Positions 9,440 to 21,400 of a DNA stretch of 64,000 bases are shown here, piece by piece. The notes beneath the pieces were generated by a model. It did no database searches, was not told where the DNA came from, and saw nothing but the letters and a program-made list of their open reading frames with translations. This DNA comes from Doris montereyensis (Eukaryota > Mollusca > Gastropoda > Nudibranchia > Dorididae): contig JAXRKP010001625.1 of assembly GCA_037039925.1 (NCBI GenBank), positions 41,911 through 105,910 on the forward strand. Direction: 5' to 3'. Position 1 is the stretch's first letter, and the number at the start of each line of letters is the position of its first letter. Both the position numbers and the translations under genes were made by a program.

Positions 9440-11831
9440 TCAATTCTCCATTTCCATGTGGTAAACATTATTTTAAGTCAACAATACGTAGAATGTAAAT
9501 TAAAATCAATTGAGTATTACAAAAGTTTAAAGCTTTTGCAAGATAAAGTAGAGCAAATGCCATGCTGGGAGCTATCCTGAGTCAATCTGTGTAAGTATAA
9601 GAAGAATACGGGTGCACAATCAACAATCGGGCATTATAATTCCATTTTATAACAACAACAACCCATATTGAATTTTATTGGTGCAGTAAATATATGATGA
9701 CTCTTGTTGACACAATACATCACTGCAAAGTTCTACCCATCTTTAAGGGGTTTCATGAACTTTTCAAGAGACTTTGTTTTTATTCTTTCATTGAAACTTA
9801 CCCCGTTCACTGTACCCAGTGATCTCAGGGTAAATCAAGTGGTAATAACAAGATGAAAGAAAAGTAAAATAGTTAAAGGCAAGAAGTAGGGCCTACCAGT
9901 AGCCCCCGCCAACTGTTCACTTTCAGAAAGACTTTACCTTTAAGTCTTTGCATTCACAAAATCTAATTCATTCCCATATCTTATGAATTAAAAAATTGCG
10001 GTAAAGCCATCAATAGGATTTTTCTGTCTCTTGTAAAGTTGTGAAACCCAAGTAACACAGATAGAATTTTGCAGTGACGAATACTTCTTCTTTTAAACAA
10101 AAACACAATGAACAATGCAGCTAGGAACTCCTTGTAAGACACAAACTGGTATTTTTCAGTCTTGCTAATAAAAAAAATTTTAAAGTAAAGAGGAAAAAAG
10201 AATCTATGACCCGATTTTTTTCTTTCAAAACATATACACACTGGTGTAATCATTAACAATTGCAATCAAATACCATTGGAATCAGATACTATTGGAATCA
10301 TTTGAAGCATTCTCCATGATGATGTAACGTAACGTTGAATAAAAGCATGGACGATTAAAGTGGAATTAATGATCAGCAATCTTTCAATTGCTTTAAGTAA
10401 ATGATTCATTTCTTTTCACACAAAAACAGGGCTTCGTTTGACCTACAAATTCAATCATAAAAAAATCAATACAAAGTTCATGTTATTTCAGCAGTAATCA
10501 TTTCCCTCATAGTATAACCACACCATACTCAATTACACAGGATCTCTTGGAAATTTTTTGGTAAAAGTGAATGAAGACGCAGCAGTCCGCAACTCTCTCA
10601 TCTCATTACAATGCAAGGCTGGGCATGTAATGTTTGGACGTGAAAAGGAAACCAACTTGAAGCTAGTCAGTGCTTTCTGATTCCTTTGCTGATTTCATCA
10701 GTTTTGTCTGGGAATGTGAAAAATCAAAGCTTGTTTAGATGTAGCATACTAAGATAAGGTGAGTAAGATAAGAGATATATATGTCTTCAATTGTTCCAAA
10801 ATACAGGCACATTTGCTTGGTGGTACATCAAGTTTCAGAGAAGAACAAGATTAACATATACAAGGGTAATAACGCATGGTAAACAAAAGTTCAAGATTAA
10901 GAAAGCAAAAATCATTATGGTACAATGACAATAATGATAATGTCAATCTATATATTAGAATATACATCATCGAAGGAGAATCTTCATCTAAACAAAATAC
11001 ATAAATATAAAAATTATTACTAAAATTTTTGAGTTGAAGAAAATGTCAATAAGGCAAAAAAAAATTTCTCTCTTTAAAATGTTACTAGTTACTGTAAAAA
11101 TTCGATTTTCTGTAGATTTCCAATGTCAACAAGAAAATGGTTATGTACTAAAGTTCTGTTGAAATGCCAAGATCCAAGAAGTGGAACTTGTTGTTTACAT
11201 TGATCATTATGTTAGTACATACAGCGACAATTCATTTTTACTAGATGCACAAATCATGAATATTTCTTTTGTCAATTTTTTCATCCGTAAAACCCAAAGG
11301 CAAATGAATATTTGAATGCCACATTACAAAAAAAAACAAAAAACATCTATGTAAAGAAAAATATACTGTTACTATGTGAGAACAAATGTTTTTGTAACAC
11401 TATGAATGTTAACAAATGCTGAAATAATTTTAGTAGTCAGTTATGCATTATACTGATGATGATCATCATCATGGATAAAAATAATTTAGATAAATGGCAA
11501 GTATCCTTTTCACAACCGCTTTTTCTCTTCTCTCTCTCGAAATAAGCAAAAGAGCTTAAAGAAAATGAAAGGCCATGCTGGCAACGCAAATTTACGTTTA
11601 GATTACTGTTCTCTTTCACTTTCCAGTACACTTAATCTCAAATCAAAGGTTACTTTTTTTTACTTTATGTCATTATTACCAGAAATACTTGAACTGTAAA
11701 GATATTTGAATTAGAGAGATTAATCATCAAAGGATGAAATCGAATCTTACACTACACTTAGCAAATATGTATTGGTATATGGGATTGATAGTGATATATA
11801 TTATAAAGCAATAGTAATGACCCTCCATATC
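9440..11831. other. Mostly unassigned AT-rich DNA
   Basis: No confident exon. It may be the last intron or 3' region of the Bcl-2-like gene at 14.1-21.8 kb. One weak candidate for its membrane-anchor exon lies at 9981-10179. Confidence 0.4.
9981..10179 (-). CDS. Possible last exon (tail anchor) of Bcl-2-like gene
   Basis: Downstream of a T-rich tract ending TTATTAG, the minus strand reads KTEKYQFVSYKEFLAALFIV and then FLFKRRSIRH, a short hydrophobic stretch followed by basic residues, as in a tail anchor, and continues to a stop at 9981. It is the only such stretch I saw downstream of the BH2-like exon. The hydrophobic core is short (about 12 residues) and no homology anchors it, so this is a guess from position and hydropathy. 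Confidence 0.2.
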
Positions 11832-12184
11832 GGGTGAAATAAGATGAATAGTAGGGTTTAGGCCTAATTGGGTGAAATAAGATGAATAGTAGGGTTTAGG
11901 CCTAATTGGGTGAAATAAGATGAATAGTAGGGTTTAGGCCTAATTGGGTGAAATAAGATGAATAGTAGGGTTTAGGCCTAATTGGGTGAAATAAAATGAA
12001 TAGTAGGGTTTAGGCCTAATTGGGTGAAATAAAATGAATAGTAGGGTTAAGGCCTAATTGGATGAAATAAAATGAATAGTAGGGTTTAGACCTAGTCGGG
12101 TGAAATAAAATGAATAGTAGGGTTTAGACCTAGTCGGGTGAAATAAAATGAATAGTAGGGTTTATAGTCGGGTGAAATAAGATG
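11832..12184. repeat. 38-bp tandem repeat, nine copies plus a partial
   Basis: The unit begins GGGTGAAATAAGATGAATAG and goes on with TAGGGTTTAGGCCTAATT. The first four copies share AAGATGAA and the next five AAAATGAA. The last copies change GCCTAATT to ACCTAGTC and the final full copy is shortened, which gives a left-to-right gradient of variants. Each unit holds a telomere-like TAGGGTTTAG. Confidence 0.95.
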
Positions 12185-12639
12185 GCCTTTAGCAGGGATG
12201 TCTCCATGTAATCTTTAAAACGCCTAAAAATCAGTGTGGGCAGGCTATTTTTTTAAAAACCTATCTGAAAATCCATCTAATCTCCAATATGCCAGATTTC
12301 TAGCTAAAGCCGGAAAATGGTCATCCCTGCTACAGGTTTTAAAATTTAAGATTGACACTGACAGAGAGACACGGTTCATATCATAACAATGATCAAAAAC
12401 TGGTGTCAGACAAGGTACAATAGTTAAAGCTGAGAAACCTCATTTAAATCTTGCTTATATAAATCAAAAGGTGCTTTTCTTGATTTTAACATGTAAAAAC
12501 AACAGATTTCCTATGTCCCCATTGAAGACAAGGTCTCATCGAGTCTGAGCTCCTTAAATCCAAGATTTACTGTAATACTGTAAATAAATTTTGGTCCTAA
12601 AAAAGCATTTCATTGCTACATTATTTTATTTTTTTACCT
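12185..12639. other. Gene-free stretch
   Basis: Nothing recognised between the 38-bp repeat array and the SINE copy. Confidence 0.4.
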
Positions 12640-12960
12640 GCATAAAAAATTCTTTAAAGTCCTGTCACCGTATTTTTCAAGATATTTATTTGATTTTACC
12701 CACATCCACAACAACGGTGATTTCAGGGTTTTTGACAGGATTTTTAACTTTGTCCAGACTGCCCTGTAAACAGACAAGGGATCTTTAAAGTGTACAGTGT
12801 TGTGATCTGCACACAGGACATCCTTTCTACCATCCATCTCCGATGGGACTAGGGGTCAAATTACCCACCTTGACCAAGAAGGTTGGGTTCAACCAGTCAA
12901 GCACAAACCCATGACCTTTTGATGGAGAGACAGACATCTAACCTCAAAACCATTACCCCC
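12640..12960 (-). repeat. SINE family A, near full-length copy
   Basis: On the minus strand a tRNA-like head (A-box-like TGGTTTTGAGGTTAGATG, B-box-like GTCATGGGTTTGTGC) leads into the family body: CCCATCGGAGATGG, GTGTGCAGATCACAACACTG, TTAAAGATCCCTTG, TTTACAGGGCAGTC, and a 3' end GTTGTGGATGTGGGTAAAAT. Copies or parts lie at 1-14, 16950-17060, 40060-40220, 49650-49770 and 59080-59345. Confidence 0.75.
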
Positions 12961-12980
12961 CCCCCCCCCCCCCCCCCCCC
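12956..12980. repeat. Poly(C) tract, 25 bp
   Basis: Uninterrupted C run at the 5' end of the minus-strand SINE copy. Its length is unlikely to be exact in this assembly. Confidence 0.9.
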
Positions 12981-13011
12981 ACCCCATTTTTTTCTTTTAA
13001 AAAATCATATA

Positions 13012-14049
13012 CAGTGGAACCTGTCATTTCCCTGTGAGTGGTAAAATACAAAACTCATCAAGGTTCACCCCGGCCGAAAACGGCTACACGCTATACAGCC
13101 CGATCTGTTTAACCCTACCACATCTGGCCGCCCGCTAACTGCTTCCCATTGTTCAAGCCAGTCAAGGGTAACACCTTCTCTTTCAATGATCAGGTTGGCT
13201 CGTCAAACCTATTTTGTAATTTATTTCAAGTGCTGTTATTTCTAGAAAGCTGATTGGTCTGTCTAATCCTCTTTCTGATGGTAAAGGTCATGATGCTAAT
13301 GTAATAGCATTACTTTCCATAAAGCCCATCATTGGTGGGAAGCTTAGAAAATGTAAATACACCAGGGCGATCTGGTTGCGGGGAAATTGAATCTAGGTCA
13401 GCGTCTCCAGTCGGGGAATCTGCACACTAATTTTGATCAAAACAAAGATGGCATTCATCTGTGATGTCACTCACAGTCGAGCTTCGTTGGATGGTAGATA
13501 GATAAGACATGTAATCAAGAATGCATGGTGGATTATAAAATCTCCTCTCATGTCCATGCTTGTGATTGACAGGTTAAGCGGGCAATAAAAGACTATTGAA
13601 GAATACGAGTCTGCTTTCTAAGCGCCGACCCCTGTGAACACCATACTGTATGGTTAGGTGGACGAGCAAGGTATGGCTCCATGCCTGATTTCACACCTTT
13701 GAAATAGACGTCTGGTGTGTCTGGCTTATGGTCGTCGTGAATTGGCACTTGCGACATTGTGTACATATTATTTAATGTATTACACGTGTAGCACTAATAC
13801 AGGTGTAATAATTGATGATTTAATAACGTGGAAACCAAAGTTGAATAACACAGTGAGTGTTGGAATAAATAATCATGGGCTAAATGGTGATGATAATCAA
13901 TGCAGGCAAGCGAAAAATTGTCCCGATTAGCCGGGGACCTTTCCCGTTTAGAGATAAAATAATAAACAGAAAAATTCTATTCCCTGGGACTTGTTCGAAC
14001 TGGCTGAGTTTACCAATTCCCTGGGTTCCCGATTAGAGAGGTTCCACTG
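13012..14049. mobile_element. TA-flanked DNA element with CAGTGGAACCT ends, 1,038 bp
   Basis: The left end TA|CAGTGGAACCTGTC and the right end, read in reverse as TA|CAGTGGAACCTCTC, share an 11-bp inverted repeat (then 2 of the next 3) with TA on both outer sides. CAGT starts with TA duplication are typical of pogo/Tigger-type Tc1-mariner elements. No transposase frame is visible, so this is a non-autonomous copy. It abuts the donor of the BH2-like exon (14094) of the Bcl-2-like gene and so lies at the start of that intron. Confidence 0.75.
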
Positions 14050-14093
14050 TACATGTGTCAAAACGAGTTTTGGTTTCGCAACTTGAAACTCAC

Positions 14094-14318
14094 CACGCTG
14101 CCGTGCTGTTCCAGAACGTTCTGATACCTATCTGCCACAAACTTGTATGCCAGTGCTGAGACTAAATGCACCGCAGGCAGGTTAGAGCTCCCAAGACCAG
14201 CCGTTACTCCTTTGGCCACATGGGTGACAATGGCAATTCTGTCAACACTCTCATTCAAACCTAGAAAGTTTTCAAGTTTCGACCGGAATGTTTTGTAGAC
14301 CAAATTCAATGCGCTTGA
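14094..14318 (-). CDS. Bcl-2-like exon 6 (BH1/BH2-like)
   Basis: The exon is 225 nt (75 codons), with acceptor CAATACCCAG and donor GTGAGT. It reads SSALNLVYKTF ... LENFLGLNESVDRIAIVTHV ... LPAVHLVSALAYKFVADRYQ ... LEQHGSV. Compared with Bak/Bok, ESVDRIAIV sits where INWGRVVAL is expected and LEQHGSV where the BH2 RGGW lies. The intron falls at the classic BH2 position. BH1 and BH2 signature residues are degenerate. Confidence 0.55.
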
Positions 14319-17300
14319 CTGGGGTATTGAAGAAAGGAAGAAAAAAACACACAGAGATTTCAGTTATTTTGTCAGGATCTTAAATACAACATCATGACAT
14401 GAATAATGTAAAACTCTCACAAAAAAATTTTTCTTTTAACAATGAGAGCACCTGGATTGGCGAATTTGGGACCAAAATGTTGACGTTCTGTTCTGTGCAT
14501 ATTCAGGTAGAACCGTCATTTATCTACAGGCTAGGAAGTATAGGAAAAGAGGAAAAAGCTAAAAAAACTGGTCATTTAACAGCTGTTTTACAGCAATGCA
14601 CATCTAAACCTAGTTTTACAGTTATCTTTACATTAATGACAATGCCAGAGACTGTTGAAAGAGTATGCCAGAGACTGTTGAAAGAGTATGCCAGAGACTG
14701 TCGAAAGAGTATGCCAGAGACTGTTGAAAGAGTATGCCAGAAACTGTTGAAAGAGTATGACAGAGACTGTTGAAAGAGTATGCCAGAGACTGTCGAAAGA
14801 GTATGCCAGAGACTGTTGAAAGAGTATGCCAGAGACTGTCGAAAGAGTAAGGTGGCTGCTACAAGAAGGGCAACCTGTCTGAATCGGTTGCTTTATGTAA
14901 TTTTATTTTCATTTCTTTACTTGCATTTTTCTCAAAATACAGTTTTTTCACACTAAAATTCCATCTCCTCCGTCATTTACAGATTGATTCGTATAGTATT
15001 TCACACACAGGTTCCTCTCGTCAATGTTAATAGAATGACATCAGTTTTTTTATATCTCTTTTAAAGAAAAAAAATAATTGTTGTAATAAAAATGACATTT
15101 TTGCATATAAACGATATGTTCATTAAAAAAAAAGTATCCAAAATATCTAAAAACCCTGACGTCATTCTTTGAATAATGAATGGAAAAAACAATCTGTCGT
15201 TAATTTAGGGTTTCTTAAAAAAAAGATACAGCAACCCTCAAATATGTAATCTTCAAGGTGAATACAGACTTAAAAGTAGAATTTTAAGATCAAATGATGC
15301 TCTTTTAATGAATGTACCAAAAGTAAAATCTCTTTCAGTGATACAAATTTTTGTGTTGCAGTTCTAGTTTTGTGAAACAATTTGTCTTTTTATAGTCTTC
15401 TCCATCCATCTCCTTTTTTAGGAAACGTTTATAGACAGAGTTGATAAGATCTGCTTTTACTGACACTGAAGAGGGTTCACCCTCAATTGAAATGGTTGTT
15501 TATTGCTGTTGCGTGTGCTTTTAATTGTGATGCTCCAAGGTTTGTTTGATTGGATTTGTAAATTATTTTGATTCTTAAATCTTTTTGTACTTTTGTTTGT
15601 ATAGCCACCGAGCACCCTTGGTGGATATCAGAGCTCTATAAACGTATCATTATTAGTATTATTATTATTACCGACTCAAAGCCAAAAAAAAACCCATACT
15701 AAATAAGTCTTTTACATACTGGTAATAATTTATGCACAATGTCCATAAATACCTTTTCTACATCGTTAAGTTCAGGTTGAAACTCTTCAACCGGGTCCCT
15801 TTCTGACTTTACTTTAAAATACAATATATTTAATATCAGTGATACTGTAGAATCCTTCAAAACGAGTTCACAGGTTGAAAACGGGTGTTAAATATAACCA
15901 GGAATGCAAGAGGGACTAAAAAGAATTTCAAATGTCATATACAGAAAGAAGAGAATATTTACCAGAAAAATACTATCTGGCGGTCGTGACGCAGACAAAC
16001 GACTATCTGAAAAGGAAAAACCAAGGAGAATTGCTTGTCAAGTTACTGGCAGTAGCAGTAATGGCAGATATTACAACAAATGTAAGAGAAAAGGTGTACT
16101 TTCTCATTTTCTAAGCAAAAAACAAAAATATGACCAAAATTCAATTATTATTCATATATTACATTTTGATTCTACAAAATTGCAACTTTCTCCCTCATTT
16201 TTGTCTCTATAACCAAAGACTCTGTCCTCCTGCTCCCCAACCCCTCCCTCCTGTCAATTATCACCTCCTCTCACTCCCAAACTACCATTTTCCCCTCTTC
16301 ACCACACCCCAAACTTTTGTCATTTTATGATATTTGAACATAGATTTGCCTTTCTGAATTAATTTAACTCTTTTATTTGTGACATGTTATTTTCCATTTT
16401 TTCCTCCGTACTAATACATCTATGTGACATTGTTGTAGTGATTTTTCTCAAATGCTTTGTTGATTATCAAAGAATTTGTATAACACTTCACAGATTCTGT
16501 TATTTCAGCATTAGAATATTTCACAACCTTCTATGGGTTTCTTCACAATCTCTTTCAAACGCCAATCATGATGAGGCCACAAAGGTTGTATGTTGTATGT
16601 ACAACATTTGTAGGTCAAAGCAACCCATCGCTGCATGAAGTTCTGTGTTATCTATCTATAGGTATGTCCGTAAACAATGTTGGATTAGGATTTCTTTTTA
16701 TCGGTTACGGGTGATGTCAAGTACGATTGTTATATCCAGGGATGGGGACAACACCAGAAAAAAAACCCCTGAACTTTATCACCCCCTTAAATAATTTAGA
16801 ATAATATTACGTAAGAGCATCATATTTAAATACACGTACAAGAAATATAAAGAAAAGGGCTGTAATATAAAAATCCAATGTTATCAGATATGCCAACTTT
16901 TTTAGAACCAATATTCAAGGGGATTTTTTCTCTTCCTATTCTGTACACATTAATGATCCCTTGGTTGTTTACAGGGCAAACCGGGCACAATTTTAAAAAA
17001 CCCTACCAAAACCCGGAGATCACCTTAGTTGTGGATGTGGATAAATCAATTCAAACGAAGAGAGATCTGTATCATATCGTCAGAGTCCTGTAGTAGTACA
17101 TTGTTGGACTGGCAAGACAGTGTTTGGAGTTTGAGTCCTGTATGGTAACTACCTATATATTTATGGGTTTATTTTTCAAAATTATATCAAGCCATTATAG
17201 TCTTGCACACTATTCATTCTCTAATTCTATAAAACATGAGTGAAAATTTCACAGGTGCCATGTGCACGTTGTGCAAGTTACAGAATCCATAGCAGTTATT

Positions 17301-18297
17301 AAGAAGGTTTGCCCCCTCCCTCCCCCTGATAGGCCCTAGCCAAATAATTACACACACACACACAAAACAAACAACAACCCAAGAACAGACAAAAACAAGT
17401 GAATCATCTCTTCTTTTCGTTTATCCCGAGGCGAAGCTTGCTAGTAAGCTCGCCTGTTTATCCTCATTTCTTTACATTCAAACCCACCTCTTCTCACCAA
17501 ACATTCTTCATCCTCTTTTATCGAGGTCACTAATTTTCCACCATATTTTTTCATGTTTTCTTACTCCCTTTCTTCCATGGCTATTTACTCTGCAGTCACC
17601 TTTACTTCCCTCAAAAACATTTTACTACAACTACAATATTCCCTAATGTTTCTCTTCAAGTATACCCTTGCCCTCTCCTCTCTCTCTCTCTCAACGACAG
17701 CTAGGCTATCTTTAATGCCATACTAATAGGTGCAGACCTGCCATCATTCTTAGAATGAAAATTCTTATCCAAGCTAAAAAATTGTAGTTTTTTAACAATG
17801 GCAACATATGTGAGTTTTCTCCCTTTATGGGCGTGATTAGTAAGGGGTGGATGACAGTTGGTCTTTTATTTGTTTTATTGAACTTTAATCCCATCTAACA
17901 AATACATTGATCTCAGGTGAGAGAAAACAGCAAAATTAAAGATTAAAAAGATAGGAAAAGGAAGGGGAAAGAACCCACTAGTATCACCTGTGTCATCCAC
18001 CCCGTTGGATTCAGATATCAAAAGGTATACGCTGAAATCAAAGCAGCCTCACTTCATTACTTCAAGTCAAGCCGAAACTTTCTACCAAGTGCATGTGACT
18101 AGCCTAAACTAATAACATGCGCGACTTTGAAAAAAAAATCAATACCATGTATTGTAGCCCACATGTAGTATTGTATGAAGCCCACATATAATATTAACAC
18201 AATACTACAGGTCCTTGCGTTGGTCAGGATGCTGTATAGTAATGTTGCATTGTAGACTCTCGTGAGCATGTGTCTATATGTGTGTGTGTGTTATAGT

Positions 18298-18347
<50 letters not shown>

Positions 18348-18363
18348 GGGAGGGAGGGAGGAG

Positions 18364-18457
<94 letters not shown>

Positions 18458-21400
18458 ATCTTTATTATAAGCACGGAGCAGAAGGGCCCTGCCTGCATGG
18501 GCTTTTAACCCACTTGAAAAAGGCAAAACCAATCGTAAAATAAATGAGGCATAATTATAAAACACAACAACAAAAAAGTGGACGATTTAACTTGAAATCT
18601 TGAATCTAAGGTCTGTAGATGTACTACTGCTACTACCTGTACCACTACTAATAGACATACACTAGTACTATCATTTTCACTGTTTGGGACATTGTGCTAA
18701 TAAGACTTAGACCCTATGTTTTCCCAGACGGCTGGTGCTTGTGTGTGTATAAAATGAGAAAAAACACGGAGGTGCTCCGATGTGCCAAAAATCCAGGAAA
18801 TGTGGAAAACCCAGAAAATCCCAATCACTGGTTAGATCGATCAAATTAATACTCAAGACTGAAGTTATGTGGGATTTTTACGTAGTACTCGATACTGAAG
18901 TTAGGCAGGATTTTTATGCTAAGCACTGTAAATCGAGAAATAAGATAGTAACAATAAAAAAAAGTTTTGTGGATCGCAGGCAAAACAATCTTTTTCCAAT
19001 TAATTAAACTACTGGTTTGATCAAAAGTTTATTCATTAAGAGCCTAAAGCAGTCTATTTGAAGAGGTTGCAGTGGTGCCGAAGTTACAAGCGGTTAAAGT
19101 TAGAGATGTTCAGCTTATATATAGATTAAATTATTTAGGAATTTGGCAAGGTAATTTGGTGCACAAATCACAAGGTCAGTTTTTATTTTAGATAAAGTGT
19201 TTATCCTCACATGGTGCAAGCTGCTTTATATAAACTTTGGTCTTGGTATCTTTAAAACCTCTAAACAGAAACTCTGTACCGTACATGATAGACAAAGCTG
19301 CTTCAAAGTATTGGCCTTACCCTAATTGGTCATCAATGTCCTCTGATATTTTAGCCAAGTACTGTATTATGTCCTTAATCAGCTTTGCCTCATCTATTTC
19401 AAAAGAAAGCCAGGTACAAAAAAATTACTTCAAGCCTCATTGAGGAGAAACAAAGACTTGATGATTAATCTCATGTTTAGTTTAGAATATGCAAAGTGAT
19501 TTTTAATTGGCATTAATCTTCAGTTATCAAGGATGAAAGACTTGATCCTTTATAATCCACTAAGAATGAGACTAAATAGTGTATTCCATAGATTTACGAG
19601 AATGTAAAAGTCTTAGCAGCATGCTTTCTTATCTTTTGTTACACAAAAGTCCTGCAGACAATAAAACTAAAAGTGCATATGAATACCATTTATAAAATAA
19701 ATTTTCCAAAAGGACTTATAAAGATTATCTTATCTTATAAATAGCAAAAGACTGTAGAGTGATGATTTGAAACTACTGCACACTTAGTATTCACTAAGAG
19801 TTTGAAGGTATAAACATATTATATATGATGTTGGAATGAAAGTATGTGTGTGTATGTGCGTATATAATATAAAATGTAAGCATATTTGCAAGTATGGCCC
19901 CACTTTTTATCGCAGAACTTGTCACCCATCTCAGCCAGCTGGTCTGCTGCCTCCTGCATGAGATCATTCTTCTCTGGCATTTTGTCATCTTCAGAATTCT
20001 CTTCATGATCTTCCCCGTCAGCCAACGTGACACTACATTCCCATCGAAAATGTTCTGACATCGACATTAAGTCTGAAAACATAAAACATGAAAGACGTGA
20101 AATTTTAAAACTCTGAAAGAAACAAAAAATGAGTACCGTCTGCGAGGGCACTGAAGGGTATCAAGCCTGGCATTCAAATTTCTTCAGAGAAAGGAAATGA
20201 AGACTATCTGCGGGCTTTCGCTCAATGCAACAGGAGTCAACAATTTTGTCCAAATGAGCAAATAAGACAAATTTTCTTGCCAAAGGAAAAAAAAAATGAA
20301 GTGGGGCTCGATCCCAGTACTTTGGGTTACAGTGCAATGCGTTTTACCCCTTGCCCCAAAAAACCTGTGAAGAATCTTGTTAATTTATAAATGTTAGTTC
20401 ATGCGCTTGAAAAGCCTCATCAACTTTGACGTCAAGGACTGCTACTTAATAGTTACACGGAGAGAGATGTAGAACAAGAATTATTTACCAACTCACCCAA
20501 CAGAAGCACACTTGTAAGAAGCTTAGAAAAGTCAACACACCAATACGATCTGCTTGTCAGAAGGTTGAATCTAGGTCAGGGTCTTCCGGGCAGGTAAACT
20601 ATACACTAATGAGTTAAGACTAAGAGCATTCAGTAGAGCTGATGGTCTGACTTTGACGATACCAAAACATTCATTTATCACAATTAGTCTGTTAAAGCCC
20701 AAGCAAAACACACTTATTACCATTAGCCTGTTAAAGCCCAACCAAAGCAAAGTTCGAACTGTATGCCTGTGAAACAGGGTGCACCACTAAAACATTCACA
20801 AGACATGAAACATATTTATTAACAGATGCCTGAGATAAATCATACAAATCAAATGGTTTGATAAAACTGCTAATGAAGAGCTGCGATGGGAAAAGACACA
20901 TCAAGAACCTATAGAAGTACAAATGAAGAGAATGAAATGAGGATGGCTTGGACACAGTTATAAAAAACCAACAGCAAACATAACATGTTTGGCCTTAAAA
21001 TGGAATGCCGAAGGGAAGAGAGACAGAGGGAGACCAAAAACAAGATTGAGATCAACCCTACAAGAAGCTCAACAGCTAGGCCTTTGCTGGAGCCAAACAG
21101 AAATGATGGCACAGGGCCAAATAAAGTGGAAAAACCTCATTGGTAACCTATGCCCCACCCGGGGGTATAAGGGTTTAAGTCGAGTAAGTCAATGAAAAGT
21201 TACTAATTCACTGATCGTTTCAATCCTGACCAACCTACATGGTGATCTCACGGTTGGCTACTCTAACTTTATATATTCTGAACAAGAATTAAGAATACTG
21301 TACTTTAAAAGTCATCTTGACTTATCGCCTCCGCTAGCAATGTCATCAGACGTTGCAGCCTCGAGTAATCTCCTTATCTCTGCTATGAAGGCCAACCATT

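Noticed and set aside
14642..14848. Repeat-containing protein ending in ETVERVCQ-type units
   Set aside because: The unit is 23 bp, so the frame changes each copy. No conserved coding is possible.
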